From Clostridia bacterium (GTDB taxonomy: Bacteria > Bacillota > Clostridia > Acetivibrionales > DSM-2933), in the NCBI GenBank assembly GCA_026416815.1, contig JAOAEJ010000001.1, positions 33,528 through 97,527 on the forward strand: 64,000 bases of DNA, written 5' to 3'. Position numbers and translations under genes: made by a program. Each line of letters opens with the position of its first letter. The stretch's first letter is position 1. The notes below the pieces were generated by a model, which made no database searches, was not told where the DNA came from, and saw nothing but the letters and a program-made list of their open reading frames with translations. Positions 51,672 through 60,272 of the stretch are shown one piece after another.

Positions 51672-53357
51672 ATGAGGTTTATCAATGGCTTGAGGAATAG
51701 GAAAGGTTCACTTACCGTTGAGGCAGCAATAATAATGCCTTTGTTTATATGCGTAATCCTGAGTTTTGCGTTTTTCATGAGGGTAGTGCATACCCACAAT
51801 GTAATGCAGCATGCGCTTAACGAGACCGCCAACGAAATGGCGTCCTACAGCTACATTTATTCCATAACGCTTCAGGACATGCATGACAAGGCCAAAGGTT
51901 ATCTGGAAGAAGGTAAGAAGCCATTCAATGACCACCTGACTCAAGCATTTGATTCATATAATGCGCTCAGCGCAAAAAAAGATAGTGTTGATAGCACCAT
52001 AAATAACGGATTTCAGGCCGATGATGTGGAGAACCTGAAAAAACTGATCCAAGAAGGCAAAAAAGACGCTGAAACCTTTAGGAATATATTCAATGATGTC
52101 AAAAATGATCCTAAAAAAGAACTAATAAGTATAGCTTGTGTATTTGCCGATGGAGCATTTGAAGACGCCAAGACTGCGGTGACCGAACCTCTTACAAGAC
52201 TTCTCATAAAAAAGCACTTCCTTAAAGCCGATGGGATAAGCGGGGACGAATATACAAAAAGGCTGAATGATCGCCTGGATAAACTGAACATAGTGGGCGG
52301 TTTTGACGGACTTGACTTTAGTGAGTCCAGGATTTTCAGTGATAAAAAGTGCATAGACATTGTTGTACGATATAAGGTAAAGACAATTCTACCTATAAAA
52401 GTAATCCCTGATTTATATATAATTCAAAGGTCCACCGTAAGAGCATGGCTGAATGGCGATGGTACCAAATTAACCAGGGCAGAAGAAAAACCGCAAAGCA
52501 CTCCTCAGACAAGTGTATGGGAAAAGGGGCCAGCTGAGAGAGGTAAGGAGATTCAGAAGCTAGAAGGGCGTAATCTCCCGGATAACTTCCCTACGCTGAC
52601 CAGCTATGATAGCGGTAAAGCAGTAATGGTCAGAAGTATTGACCTGGATGCTCCTACATATCTTAAACCAAGCAATGTGAAGTCTAAAGTGAGGAGCTTC
52701 ATAAATGAGTTTGCCAATTTCAAGGATGGTACATATGGTGATAAGGTAATAAAGGTAACGTCAAGGACACTCATTCTTGTTGTTCCTGAAGGCTCAATAA
52801 CACCTGAGGTTAGGGCTGTATTGGATGAGTGTATAAAGTATGCCGCTGAAAAGGGAATAACACTGACTATTAAAGAGGCATATGGCAGAAGTCCGCAGCA
52901 GAGCGAGGATGAAGCTGGAACGGTAGATGGAGGGCATGGTACGCCTACACCTACCCCGACACTAAAACCCACTCCAACGCCCACGCCAACTTCGACACCT
53001 ACGCCAACACCAAAAGAAAGTCCTAGTGCAAAGGGGTTAATAGGTAAAGACTTTGAAGATTTTCTTACTAAAAATATTGGAGGCGAAGGTAGCTTTAGTG
53101 TTGAGGGGCGTGATTTCGATGGAGGAATAGAGATTAATGGTACGAAACGATGGTGGGAAGCAAAATCTGGGCAGTATTGGGATTATCTTAACTCAAACCC
53201 AAGGAACGTTGAAAAATTCAAATCTGATATGGGGCATAGACTTAAGATTGCCAAAGATAATGGTGCGACTTATGAACTGCATTCAAACACTCCAATACCC
53301 GATAATATTAAAGAATGGTTAAGAAAAAAAGGCATTCCATTCACAGAATGGGATTAG
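51672..53357 (+). CDS. TadE-like protein with a C-terminal nuclease-like toxin domain (polymorphic toxin)
   Basis: A 561-residue protein in three parts. Residues 1-45 are a TadE-type pseudopilin start, RKGSLTVEAAIIMPLFICV, followed by a large extracellular region (45-420). Residues about 420-453 are a Pro/Thr repeat linker (TPTPTPT). Residues 455-561 form a compact tip: GLIGKDFEDFLTKN, GRDFDGG (Asp481, Asp483), WWEAKSG (Glu496, Lys498) and YELHSNTPIPDNIKEWL. The D...ExK spacing fits a PD-(D/E)xK restriction-endonuclease-fold toxin tip. A small gene with its own ribosome binding site begins at once and is a good immunity candidate. ATG at 51672 is chosen over the GTG at 51657. This is the only protein here joining a Tad-type anchor to a toxin tip. 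Confidence 0.75.
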   Translation: MRFINGLRNRKGSLTVEAAIIMPLFICVILSFAFFMRVVHTHNVMQHALNETANEMASYSYIYSITLQDMHDKAKGYLEEGKKPFNDHLTQAFDSYNALSAKKDSVDSTINNGFQADDVENLKKLIQEGKKDAETFRNIFNDVKNDPKKELISIACVFADGAFEDAKTAVTEPLTRLLIKKHFLKADGISGDEYTKRLNDRLDKLNIVGGFDGLDFSESRIFSDKKCIDIVVRYKVKTILPIKVIPDLYIIQRSTVRAWLNGDGTKLTRAEEKPQSTPQTSVWEKGPAERGKEIQKLEGRNLPDNFPTLTSYDSGKAVMVRSIDLDAPTYLKPSNVKSKVRSFINEFANFKDGTYGDKVIKVTSRTLILVVPEGSITPEVRAVLDECIKYAAEKGITLTIKEAYGRSPQQSEDEAGTVDGGHGTPTPTPTLKPTPTPTPTSTPTPTPKESPSAKGLIGKDFEDFLTKNIGGEGSFSVEGRDFDGGIEINGTKRWWEAKSGQYWDYLNSNPRNVEKFKSDMGHRLKIAKDNGATYELHSNTPIPDNIKEWLRKKGIPFTEWD

Positions 53358-53376
53358 TATGAGAAAAGGTGATTTA

Positions 53377-53826
53377 ATGTCTGTGTCAACATCTATTGAA
53401 ATAAAAATGGTTAATACAGGAGATGGAGGTGTTTGTCCGATAGAAGTGATTCAGAGGCTTATGGATTATGGATGGACACTAAATGATAATGATAAAACTT
53501 CATATTTACCGCTTGGAGATGAGGATGATTTTGACTGGCAAAGGGAAACGATTGATGAAAAATTATTAATGTCAATATTGAGACAAAAAAAGCAGAACAA
53601 GGAGACTATTGGTATTGTATTGACTTGGGATGGAACAAATATTGGCGGGGAGTTTTTACTCAGAACGGATAGTAGCGTTTCGGTAAACTTAAATATAAAT
53701 CGAAAGCAGATGGAAGATGATAACTTAGGAATAACGGATATAAATTGGTATCTTGTTAAACTCTTGCCTGTGTTTAAACAGGGAAACTTACAAGTAGAAT
53801 CATTCTGTTATGAAGAATACATATAG
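53377..53826 (+). CDS. probable immunity protein for the TadE-toxin
   Basis: A 149-residue soluble protein, acidic and without a signal peptide (MSVSTSIEIKMVNTGDGG; IQRLMDYGWTLNDNDK; DWQRETIDEKLL; VLTWDGTNIGGEF). I do not recognise a named family, but size, charge and position directly after a toxin-tipped gene are typical of immunity proteins. An ATG at 53359 lies 1 nt after the toxin stop, but AAAGGTGA favours the ATG at 53377. Toxin inhibition is inferred. Confidence 0.6.
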   Translation: MSVSTSIEIKMVNTGDGGVCPIEVIQRLMDYGWTLNDNDKTSYLPLGDEDDFDWQRETIDEKLLMSILRQKKQNKETIGIVLTWDGTNIGGEFLLRTDSSVSVNLNINRKQMEDDNLGITDINWYLVKLLPVFKQGNLQVESFCYEEYI

Positions 53827-53906
53827 CGTCCAATGGGCTTAAATTTGGAGGATATATTGATAAGTTAACAGGTGAAATAACAAACTTTTATACTAAGATT
53901 GATTAA
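53826..53906 (+). pseudogene. displaced toxin C-terminus (orphan tip fragment)
   Basis: From 53826 an open frame without a start codon reads NGLKFGG, then YIDKLTGEITNFYTKID and a stop at 53904-53906. The FGGYID-x-TG-x-ITNFY ending looks like the last residues of a secreted bacterial toxin domain. It begins at the stop of the immunity gene and lies just before another immunity-like gene, as in orphan toxin-immunity modules left by recombination. The toxin family is not identified. Confidence 0.45.
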
Positions 53907-53923
53907 TTGGAGGAGGTTAAGAA

Positions 53924-54610
53924 TTGAGTGTAAAAGGAAAAAAGAAATTTATATTATTGGGAATCATTATTTTTACTATACCAATCTTATATGGCGTTTA
54001 TAACTTTATTAAAATTCAGCTTGTCCCTGTCACTGACTTTTCATTTAAACAAGAAAAATCACAACAAGAAGACTTTGTAAAATCTACTATTATATTTAAA
54101 AATCAACTGTATATTAGTGATTATGATGAGTTTTGTTTAGAACCTTTAAATAATATTAGGGACGAAGTTATAGGAAGAGACAAAAATGATAATAAGGTTT
54201 ATTCAATAACTGGTCAAGATGAGTATAACTATATAATGTTTCTTGACTATGGAGAAATGCAAATACCTACTATATTTAGAAAAGCGTCAATTCCTTCGAT
54301 TAATTTTTCAAATATGAAATTTAATAAGATAAGAATATTCAATAGAGAGTTAACTATAACGAATGAGCTTAACGAAGATATTATAAAAAGTTTGAAGCAA
54401 GTAAAAGACTCACGGATTAGTTTAAAGCCACAAGATGTATATGGAATAGACTTGATTTCACCTAACTTAAAGGGAATAGGGTATTCAATTAATGTATATG
54501 TCTATAATAATGAGTTTTACTTTGCCAGCAGGGGTTATGATAAATGTGTGAAAACTAGTCATAATTTTAGCCTTTGGCTAAAATCGATTTTGGCAAGTTC
54601 AAAAGGATAA
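53924..54610 (+). CDS. membrane-anchored protein, immunity-like, unknown family
   Basis: A 228-residue protein with an N-terminal membrane helix (KFILLGIIIFTIPILYGVY) and an extracellular domain of about 195 residues, low in GC compared with the Tad genes. TTG start at 53924, 7 nt after AGGAGG. The position directly after an orphan toxin tip suggests a membrane-bound immunity protein, perhaps blocking the toxin at the outer face. No recognised motif is present. Confidence 0.5.
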   Translation: MSVKGKKKFILLGIIIFTIPILYGVYNFIKIQLVPVTDFSFKQEKSQQEDFVKSTIIFKNQLYISDYDEFCLEPLNNIRDEVIGRDKNDNKVYSITGQDEYNYIMFLDYGEMQIPTIFRKASIPSINFSNMKFNKIRIFNRELTITNELNEDIIKSLKQVKDSRISLKPQDVYGIDLISPNLKGIGYSINVYVYNNEFYFASRGYDKCVKTSHNFSLWLKSILASSKG

Positions 54611-54635
54611 AATTGATTAGAGTTATCTAGGATGA

Positions 54636-54704
54636 ATGCATAATCTTAATGAATTTATAAAATACTCAAATAACGGCAAAATAAAGAGGATACCTAAATA
54701 CAAA
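54636..54704 (+). pseudogene. possible second displaced toxin tail
   Basis: A 22-codon frame ends with NEFIKYSNNGKIKRIPKYK and a stop. It has no good ribosome binding site and resembles the basic C-terminus of a ribonuclease toxin more than a stand-alone protein. It lies just upstream of a CdiI-like immunity gene. The evidence is weak. Confidence 0.25.
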
Positions 54705-54755
54705 TAGTGAGTAAGATATCTTTATATTGATTAGTATTTGAGGAGTTGGTTTAGT

Positions 54756-55115
54756 ATGCACAATGACTTTAGAATACCTGTTTCCGAGGATTTTTATGAT
54801 AAACATTTCCCTATCAAGGCATTCCTTAATGCAGTACCTGACGATTACTTTGTGAAGGTCTTAGAGAACTTAGTAAACGGGATCGGATTTAGTTTTAATA
54901 ATGCACACTGTGAGTTTTCAAACGATTTAGATTCGGGGGGAGATGCATTTACAGGCGTTAGAATTGCAGTTTGTGAAGATGAAGTAGTAGTAGACTATAA
55001 GGCTTTATACTTTTATTTAGTAAAGGCATGTGAAGCCTATATTAATGATTATCCTGATAGTAAGGAAGCTATTCAATTGCTTTTAAATGAGTACAAACAA
55101 AAGTATGGAATATGA
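54756..55115 (+). CDS. CdiI-like immunity protein (unpaired)
   Basis: A 119-residue soluble acidic protein: HNDFRIPVSEDFYDKHFPIK, DSGGDAFTGVRIAVCEDEVVVDY and a helical end AYINDYPDSKEAIQLLLNEYK. The pattern DxFxGVRxxVxEDEVxV followed by a long helical end reminds me of immunity proteins for CDI ribonuclease toxins. No complete toxin gene lies beside it. GAGGAG lies 10 nt before the ATG at 54756. An upstream frame from 54738 (TTG) is less likely. Confidence 0.55.
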   Translation: MHNDFRIPVSEDFYDKHFPIKAFLNAVPDDYFVKVLENLVNGIGFSFNNAHCEFSNDLDSGGDAFTGVRIAVCEDEVVVDYKALYFYLVKACEAYINDYPDSKEAIQLLLNEYKQKYGI

Positions 55116-55179
55116 ATTTTAGTTAACACCATGTCATACAGTTTCCTATAATGTACAATTCATGGGGAAGACCACAAAG

Positions 55180-55237
55180 GATACTATACTCATGTGGACG
55201 TGCAGGATTAATTACAAAAAAGCGTACAATAGCACGA
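55180..55237 (+). pseudogene. possible third displaced toxin tail
   Basis: In one frame the sequence between the CdiI-like gene and the repeat copy reads IHGEDHKGYYTHVDVQD followed by a stop. The His/Asp-rich ending resembles the last residues of some secreted toxin domains. There is no start codon or ribosome binding site. Low confidence, kept because it repeats the pattern of the two upstream remnants. Confidence 0.2.
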
Positions 55238-55278
55238 GATGTAGTCAACTTTATAACACGGACGGCAAGTTTAGGTAG

Positions 55279-55340
55279 AACTGTAGTAAGTGCGATTTGC
55301 CCAGATGGGTAGAATCACTTTAGACTTAAACTATCTATAT
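55279..55340. repeat. degenerate copy of the dispersed hairpin element
   Basis: The segment AACTGT...AAGTGCGATTTGCC...ATGGGTAGAATCACTTT and the end TTAAACTATCTATAT match the right half of the element at 17103-17206 with scattered substitutions. The left arm is decayed. No gene is seen in the 55116-55432 gap beyond this and the possible toxin tail. Confidence 0.5.
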
Positions 55341-55432
55341 GAGGTATGACTTCTGGAGGTTGGGAGTTTCCTGAGTTAATAATGCTTTATTATATTTAAT
55401 GACATACTGAGTTTTGAAAAGGAGAAAAACAT

Positions 55433-56446
55433 ATGGAAACTAACGATATACTTGGTGTAATAAATACATATTCCGCTGACCATCCGATAAAAAATCTATT
55501 GGATAAAAGTGATTTACCATTCCCTGGGTCTTACCTTTCCTTCCTTTGTAAAGCCATAATTAATGTTAATAAAGTATCAACAAAAGCTGCCAAGGATTTT
55601 ATTAATAATAAGATTAGATCAAAAAGAGAAGAATCATACGATGTTCATAATCTATTTTCAGCTTTGTGTGAGCTGTCAATTTTGAATACTATGCTAATCC
55701 AATCAAATAACCCTAAATCCTTTGATTATGAGCCAAAGCCTAATCCCGGGAGCAAAAAAAATCCTGAGTTTTCAATAGAGATAGCCGATGTTACATACTA
55801 TATTGAAGTAAAAGCACCCAATATGGAAAATCAAGAAAACAAGTTAAATGCCCAGTTGGATAAGCGAGGATCTGTAATGCAGTTTGATTCAAGATTCCCA
55901 TTTATTCCAGAGGAAATACGAAAAGAGAGTTTACTGTCTACCGATTCTAGGGTAAAAGACTTTTTGGTTGATGCAAATAAAAAATTTAAAAAGCGAAATT
56001 GGAACTCCCATTATAATATCCTATTTATTTGTTGGAATGCAGAAACTGACCAACCAGCTACAGCATTAAAGGACCCATGGCATGGATTATTAACAAAAAA
56101 CAGTTGGTTTAAAGATGAAGCTGGAAATATAGTGAAATTTGAAAACGTTGATATAATATTTATTAACGACTTGTATCAGAATCATTTAGTGCACATGAGT
56201 TGTACGACCGAACCTATGCCAAGTACTATTTCCAGTGTGCCCTATTTTGATAGATTGACGTATGAGGGTATGCCCAATCCATTTATTCTTCCATACTCAA
56301 GGAACGTTATGGTTGAAAATGAGATAGATGAAAAAATTATTTTCCCATTACCTATTAGTAGAGCTGATGACTTTGTGGACGTTGTAACAGAAGAATATGT
56401 TACAAGTTATTGCGCGGATTTCAAAGTGCACTTTAGGCCTAAATGA
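55433..56446 (+). CDS. PD-(D/E)xK nuclease-like protein of unknown family
   Basis: A 337-residue soluble protein. The segment PGSKKNPEFSIEIADV followed by TYYIEVKAPN fits a PD-(D/E)xK nuclease core (Glu-Phe..., then Glu-x-Lys). SHYNILFICWNAE is a likely following strand. No DNA-binding domain is obvious. It may be a restriction-like nuclease or part of the neighbouring toxin/defence island; its own methylase partner is absent. GGAG lies before the ATG. Strongly AT-rich compared with housekeeping neighbours, so it may be acquired. Confidence 0.5.
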   Translation: METNDILGVINTYSADHPIKNLLDKSDLPFPGSYLSFLCKAIINVNKVSTKAAKDFINNKIRSKREESYDVHNLFSALCELSILNTMLIQSNNPKSFDYEPKPNPGSKKNPEFSIEIADVTYYIEVKAPNMENQENKLNAQLDKRGSVMQFDSRFPFIPEEIRKESLLSTDSRVKDFLVDANKKFKKRNWNSHYNILFICWNAETDQPATALKDPWHGLLTKNSWFKDEAGNIVKFENVDIIFINDLYQNHLVHMSCTTEPMPSTISSVPYFDRLTYEGMPNPFILPYSRNVMVENEIDEKIIFPLPISRADDFVDVVTEEYVTSYCADFKVHFRPK

Positions 56447-56553
56447 TGTAGGAATTTATGGATTTGACTATGTAAAACATTTTACATGCTTGAATCCAGA
56501 AACTCTTTCCAATCAGCATAGTATATGAAAAGTGAAAAAAACATAAGCCCCGC

Positions 56554-57327
56554 CTATTTATATTTCTTCCGGTATTCAAGAGGTGTTTTAGAAGCGTATT
56601 TCTTAAACAGATAGCAAAATTGGGCGGACGTTGAAAAACCACATTCCATAGCAATTTCTATGATATTTTTATTTGTTCGGACAAGCTTTTCCTTTGCATT
56701 TTCAATGCGCCTGAAAATAAGATAATGGTTTGGTGAATAACCAGTGAACTCTTTGAATTTATGCCTAAAATGGTCATAGCTATAGTACGATAGTTCTGCA
56801 AGGTTGTAAAAATTGATTTTTTCATTATAGTGTACATCAACATAGTTTTTGATATATGTAAAGCAATCCAAATCATCCTGCTTCCTGGAGGCATTTAACA
56901 TGCGGTCGATTTGGATTATTATTTCTACAATCAATGTATTTAGGCGTAATTGAAAATGGCTTTTCCTATTTATAAATTCCTGTTTGATTTCCTGCATACA
57001 AGATAGTATTTTGCCACCAATATCTTGGTATATCCCACCCTTTATTTCAATGGGTAAGTTGAATAGAAAACCTATAGCCAAAAACTCCGTGTCCTCAGTA
57101 TAACAACGGTTATGTAAGCTGTTCACAGGCATAAAAGAAAAGGTGTTTTTCTCAAAAGAAAAATTTGCCCCGTCAATGTTAGAAACTCCTTTTCCGGAAG
57201 TGTAGTAAACCAATTCACAACAGGGATGTTTATGAAACTCATAATAAAATGACTTGCTGTGTGTGTCATAGAATAAATACTCTAGTTTTGCCTGTATATC
57301 AATTCCTCCAATTAAGAAAATCGCCAA
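56554..57327 (-). CDS. AraC-family transcriptional regulator
   Basis: A 257-residue regulator with an N-terminal cupin-type ligand domain (about 15-90, with HKHPCCELVYYTSGKG) and a C-terminal pair of helix-turn-helix motifs (about 155-255). The latter include NLAELSYYSYDHFRHKFKE and the end IAMECGFSTSAQFCYLFKK with the AraC signature. It is divergent from the dihydroxy-acid dehydratase gene, 160 nt apart. This may mean control of that gene by a sugar acid or other small ligand rather than by branched amino acids. The ligand is unknown. Confidence 0.9.
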   Translation of the reverse strand: MAIFLIGGIDIQAKLEYLFYDTHSKSFYYEFHKHPCCELVYYTSGKGVSNIDGANFSFEKNTFSFMPVNSLHNRCYTEDTEFLAIGFLFNLPIEIKGGIYQDIGGKILSCMQEIKQEFINRKSHFQLRLNTLIVEIIIQIDRMLNASRKQDDLDCFTYIKNYVDVHYNEKINFYNLAELSYYSYDHFRHKFKEFTGYSPNHYLIFRRIENAKEKLVRTNKNIIEIAMECGFSTSAQFCYLFKKYASKTPLEYRKKYK

Positions 57328-57487
57328 AATCTATAATGATTTTCTCCTTTCTATTATATCAAAAACCTTATCATATTGGTAATATGATTATAATCCATGG
57401 ATATATAGAATTTTTACTTAGCCAATTTGGGATATTGTTCTGAATCAACACTTCATTACTTTAACTTTGAAATTTAGGAGGGTTAAT

Positions 57488-59140
57488 ATGAATAGTGACA
57501 AAATCAAAAAAGGGTATGAGAAAACAGGACACAGGGCTTTGCTTCATTCCACAGGTTTAACTAAAAAATCTATTGAAAAGCCATTTATAGGCATTGCCAG
57601 CAGTTTTACCGACCTTGTTCCGGGGCATGTCGATATGAGAAGTCTTGAAAGGCAAATTGAAAAAGGAATTCATTCCGGAGGGGGACAGTCTTTTATATTT
57701 GGAATACCGGCACTGTGTGACGGAATCACTATGGGGCATATCGGAATGCATTATTCACTGCCTTCCAGAGAGTTGATTGCAGATTCCATAGAATCAGTAG
57801 CTGTTGCCCATGCATTGGATGGATTAGTTCTCTTAACAAATTGTGATAAAATTACGCCGGGAATGCTCATGGGTGCTATGAGGCTTGATATACCCACTAT
57901 AGTAGTTACTGCCGGCCTGATGATGACAGGCAGATACCGGGGCGAGAAACTGACCTTGATTAAGAATGCCTTTGAAGCAGTAGGAACGTATAGGGCCGGA
58001 AGGATTACCGAGGAAGAACTCTCGTGCTTCCAAATGGAGGCTTGCCCAGGTGCAGGTTCGTGTCAGGGCTTGTATACAGCCAATACAATGGCTTGCTTAT
58101 GTGAAGCTATGGGGATTTCCCTTGCTGGCTCCGGTACTGCTCTGGCGAATTCTGCGAAGAAGAAGAGGATAGCATTTGAAAGCGGGGAAAGAATAGTTGA
58201 TTTGGTCAGAGATGAAATAACTATAAGAAAAATTATAAATGAAACTGCATTAGAGAATGCAATCTATGTTGATATGGCACTAGGTGGTTCAACAAACACT
58301 GTCTTGCATTTGCCGGCAATTGCATATGAAGGCGGTATGCAGGTTTCTTACGATAAATTTATGGAAATAAATTCGAAAGCCCCATACATTTCTCCATTAC
58401 AACCATCAGGGGATTATACAATGGAGGATTTGGAGTATGCTGGTGGTATAATGGCCGTTATGAAAGCCATTAAACCTTTATTAAAAGATAATATCACTGT
58501 CTCAGGGGGCGGTATTTTAGAATTGGCAGAGTTAGGGTTTGTTTCGGATAAGGAAGTTATAAGGCCGATGGATAATCCCATCAGTCCTGAAGGCGGTATT
58601 GCTATTATATATGGAAATTTAGCGCCTGAAGGAGCTGTTGTCAAAGTTGCTGCCATGAGTGAGAATATGAAGAAGTTTACAGGTAAGGCGAGAGTCTATA
58701 ACTCCGAAGAGGAAGCTATGAAGGCCATTTTGGGAAATGAAATCGTTTCTGGGGACTTTATTGTAATACGGTATGAAGGTCCAAAGGGCGGACCGGGTAT
58801 GAGAGAGATGTTGTCTCCTTCTTCTGCTTTGATGGGACTGGGGTTAAGAGATACTGTAGCACTGATTACAGACGGAAGATTTTCTGGTGGCACAAGGGGG
58901 AACTGTATAGGGCATGTATCACCGGAAGCTTATGAAGGAGGACCTATAGCGCTAATTCAAGAAGGGGACTTGATTGAATATGATGTTGACATAAAAACTC
59001 TTAATCTTTTAGTTGACGAGCCAGAGCTAGAAAGAAGAAAAAAACAATGGGTAGCAATTGAGCCAAAGGTAAAAAGTGGGTATCTTTCGAAATACATAAA
59101 ATTGGTTTCTTCGGCGAAGGAAGGCGCAGTGTGTAAGTAG
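57488..59140 (+). CDS. ilvD: dihydroxy-acid dehydratase
   Basis: A 550-residue IlvD/Edd-family dehydratase. It dehydrates 2,3-dihydroxy acids in valine and isoleucine synthesis. Iron-sulfur ligands are visible in [11 protein letters not shown] and [16 protein letters not shown]. The C-terminal part has [25 protein letters not shown] at 57488 is chosen, with AGGAGGG just upstream. There are no other ilv genes around it, and it is divergent from an AraC regulator. A sugar-acid dehydratase role in the same family is therefore possible, though the length and motifs fit IlvD. Confidence 0.9.
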   Translation: MNSDKIKKGYEKTGHRALLHSTGLTKKSIEKPFIGIASSFTDLVPGHVDMRSLERQIEKGIHSGGGQSFIFGIPALCDGITMGHIGMHYSLPSRELIADSIESVAVAHALDGLVLLTNCDKITPGMLMGAMRLDIPTIVVTAGLMMTGRYRGEKLTLIKNAFEAVGTYRAGRITEEELSCFQMEACPGAGSCQGLYTANTMACLCEAMGISLAGSGTALANSAKKKRIAFESGERIVDLVRDEITIRKIINETALENAIYVDMALGGSTNTVLHLPAIAYEGGMQVSYDKFMEINSKAPYISPLQPSGDYTMEDLEYAGGIMAVMKAIKPLLKDNITVSGGGILELAELGFVSDKEVIRPMDNPISPEGGIAIIYGNLAPEGAVVKVAAMSENMKKFTGKARVYNSEEEAMKAILGNEIVSGDFIVIRYEGPKGGPGMREMLSPSSALMGLGLRDTVALITDGRFSGGTRGNCIGHVSPEAYEGGPIALIQEGDLIEYDVDIKTLNLLVDEPELERRKKQWVAIEPKVKSGYLSKYIKLVSSAKEGAVCK

Positions 59141-59199
59141 ATTATATAAGAAGCAAACCTAAAATTTGTAAATTATGCAATATATCTGAAACATGGTGA

Positions 59200-59232
59200 G
59201 AGGGGCGTACTTAAATAGTCGCCCTTTTTTTT
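59200..59232 (+). terminator. intrinsic terminator after the dehydratase gene
   Basis: GGGCG (59203-59207) pairs with CGCCC (59220-59224), followed by eight T. Confidence 0.85.
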
Positions 59233-59407
59233 GATGGGAATTTCTGTTTACTAATACCTTACTGTATGGTAGCCTTAATTAAGGCATATTTGTTTAAATA
59301 GTGCAAATTAAGATGAAGAGTTCTTGGGTTTTATAAAGCCAAAGTTGAATAGGGGCATAGTTGTTGAGAATAGATAAAAAAGTCACATAAATAATGGAGG
59401 TATGCAA

Positions 59408-59998
59408 GTGTATAATGTCGGAATATTTTTATTCAATAATGTAGAATTGTTAGATTTCGCAGGACCCTATGAAGTTTTTACAGTTACATCGGAATTAAAT
59501 GACTATAAGCTTTTTAGCGTTTTTACAGTTTCACAAAACGGGAAAGAAATAAAGTCTGTAAACGGGCTTAAAATCCTACCTGATTTTAGTTTTTGTAATC
59601 ACCCAAACATAGATATTTTAATTATACCCGGTGGAGCAGGTACAAAGTCTGAAATGCTAAAAGAGGGTGTTCTTGAGTGGATAAAAGAAAATCATAATAA
59701 TTCCAAGATTACAATGTCTGTATGCTCGGGTGCAAGGTTGCTTGGGAAATTAGGGCTACTTGATGGTTTGGAATGTACAACACATCACGAGGTAATGGGG
59801 CACCTGCGAGAAATAGCACCAAAAGCAATTATTAAAACAGATAATAGGTTTATAGATAATGGTAAACTTTCTACTTCGGCAGGTATATCTGCAGGCATAG
59901 ACCTATCCCTCCATATTACCGAGAAGCTTTATGGAGTAGATATAGCCAATAAGACTAGGATGTATATGGAATATGGGGATTGGAAAAAGCTTGAATAA
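59408..59998 (+). CDS. DJ-1/PfpI family protein
   Basis: A 196-residue class I glutamine-amidotransferase-like protein of the DJ-1/PfpI superfamily. The nucleophile elbow is SVCSGARLLGKLGLLDG, with the reactive Cys. VELLDFAGPYEVF near the N-terminus and TTHHE after the elbow place it near the isonitrile hydratase (InhA)/AraC-ligand-domain subgroup. The substrate is unknown. GTG at 59408 is chosen because GGAGG lies 7 nt upstream; the ATG at 59402 would be 1 nt from it. It is a single gene, followed by a terminator. Confidence 0.88.
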   Translation: MYNVGIFLFNNVELLDFAGPYEVFTVTSELNDYKLFSVFTVSQNGKEIKSVNGLKILPDFSFCNHPNIDILIIPGGAGTKSEMLKEGVLEWIKENHNNSKITMSVCSGARLLGKLGLLDGLECTTHHEVMGHLREIAPKAIIKTDNRFIDNGKLSTSAGISAGIDLSLHITEKLYGVDIANKTRMYMEYGDWKKLE

Positions 59999-60130
59999 AC
60001 CTCATGTGTAGGCCAGCTACCAGAGATAAACGGAGTGAATAGAACTACCTTTTTCATACCTACGAACAAATGTAAAATCAGTGGAACGCTTAATGCCTTC
60101 AGAGTTAAGTAAACAAACAGGCTCAAAAAA

Positions 60131-60163
60131 ATAACGTGCCATTTAGATATGAAGCACGTTTTT
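60131..60163 (+). terminator. intrinsic terminator
   Basis: AACGTGC (60133-60139) pairs with GCACGTT (60154-60160), with a T-tail. The 59999-60272 gap also contains a 33-codon open frame (see findings). Confidence 0.7.
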
Positions 60164-60272
60164 AGGGGAGAAGTTAATACTAAATTAACTTTCTCAACCT
60201 AATTATAGCATAATTGGGTCAGTATATCAATGTTTTCACTGTGGCTACTCAACATTAACTTCATGTAGTTAG

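Noticed and set aside
52925..53025. CCNACNCC-type repeats as a possible DNA repeat array
   Set aside because: They encode the Pro/Thr linker of the toxin protein in frame and need no other explanation.
57328..57487. T-box leader before the dihydroxy-acid dehydratase gene
   Set aside because: The gap is only 160 nt and lacks the conserved GGTGG-containing T-box sequence.
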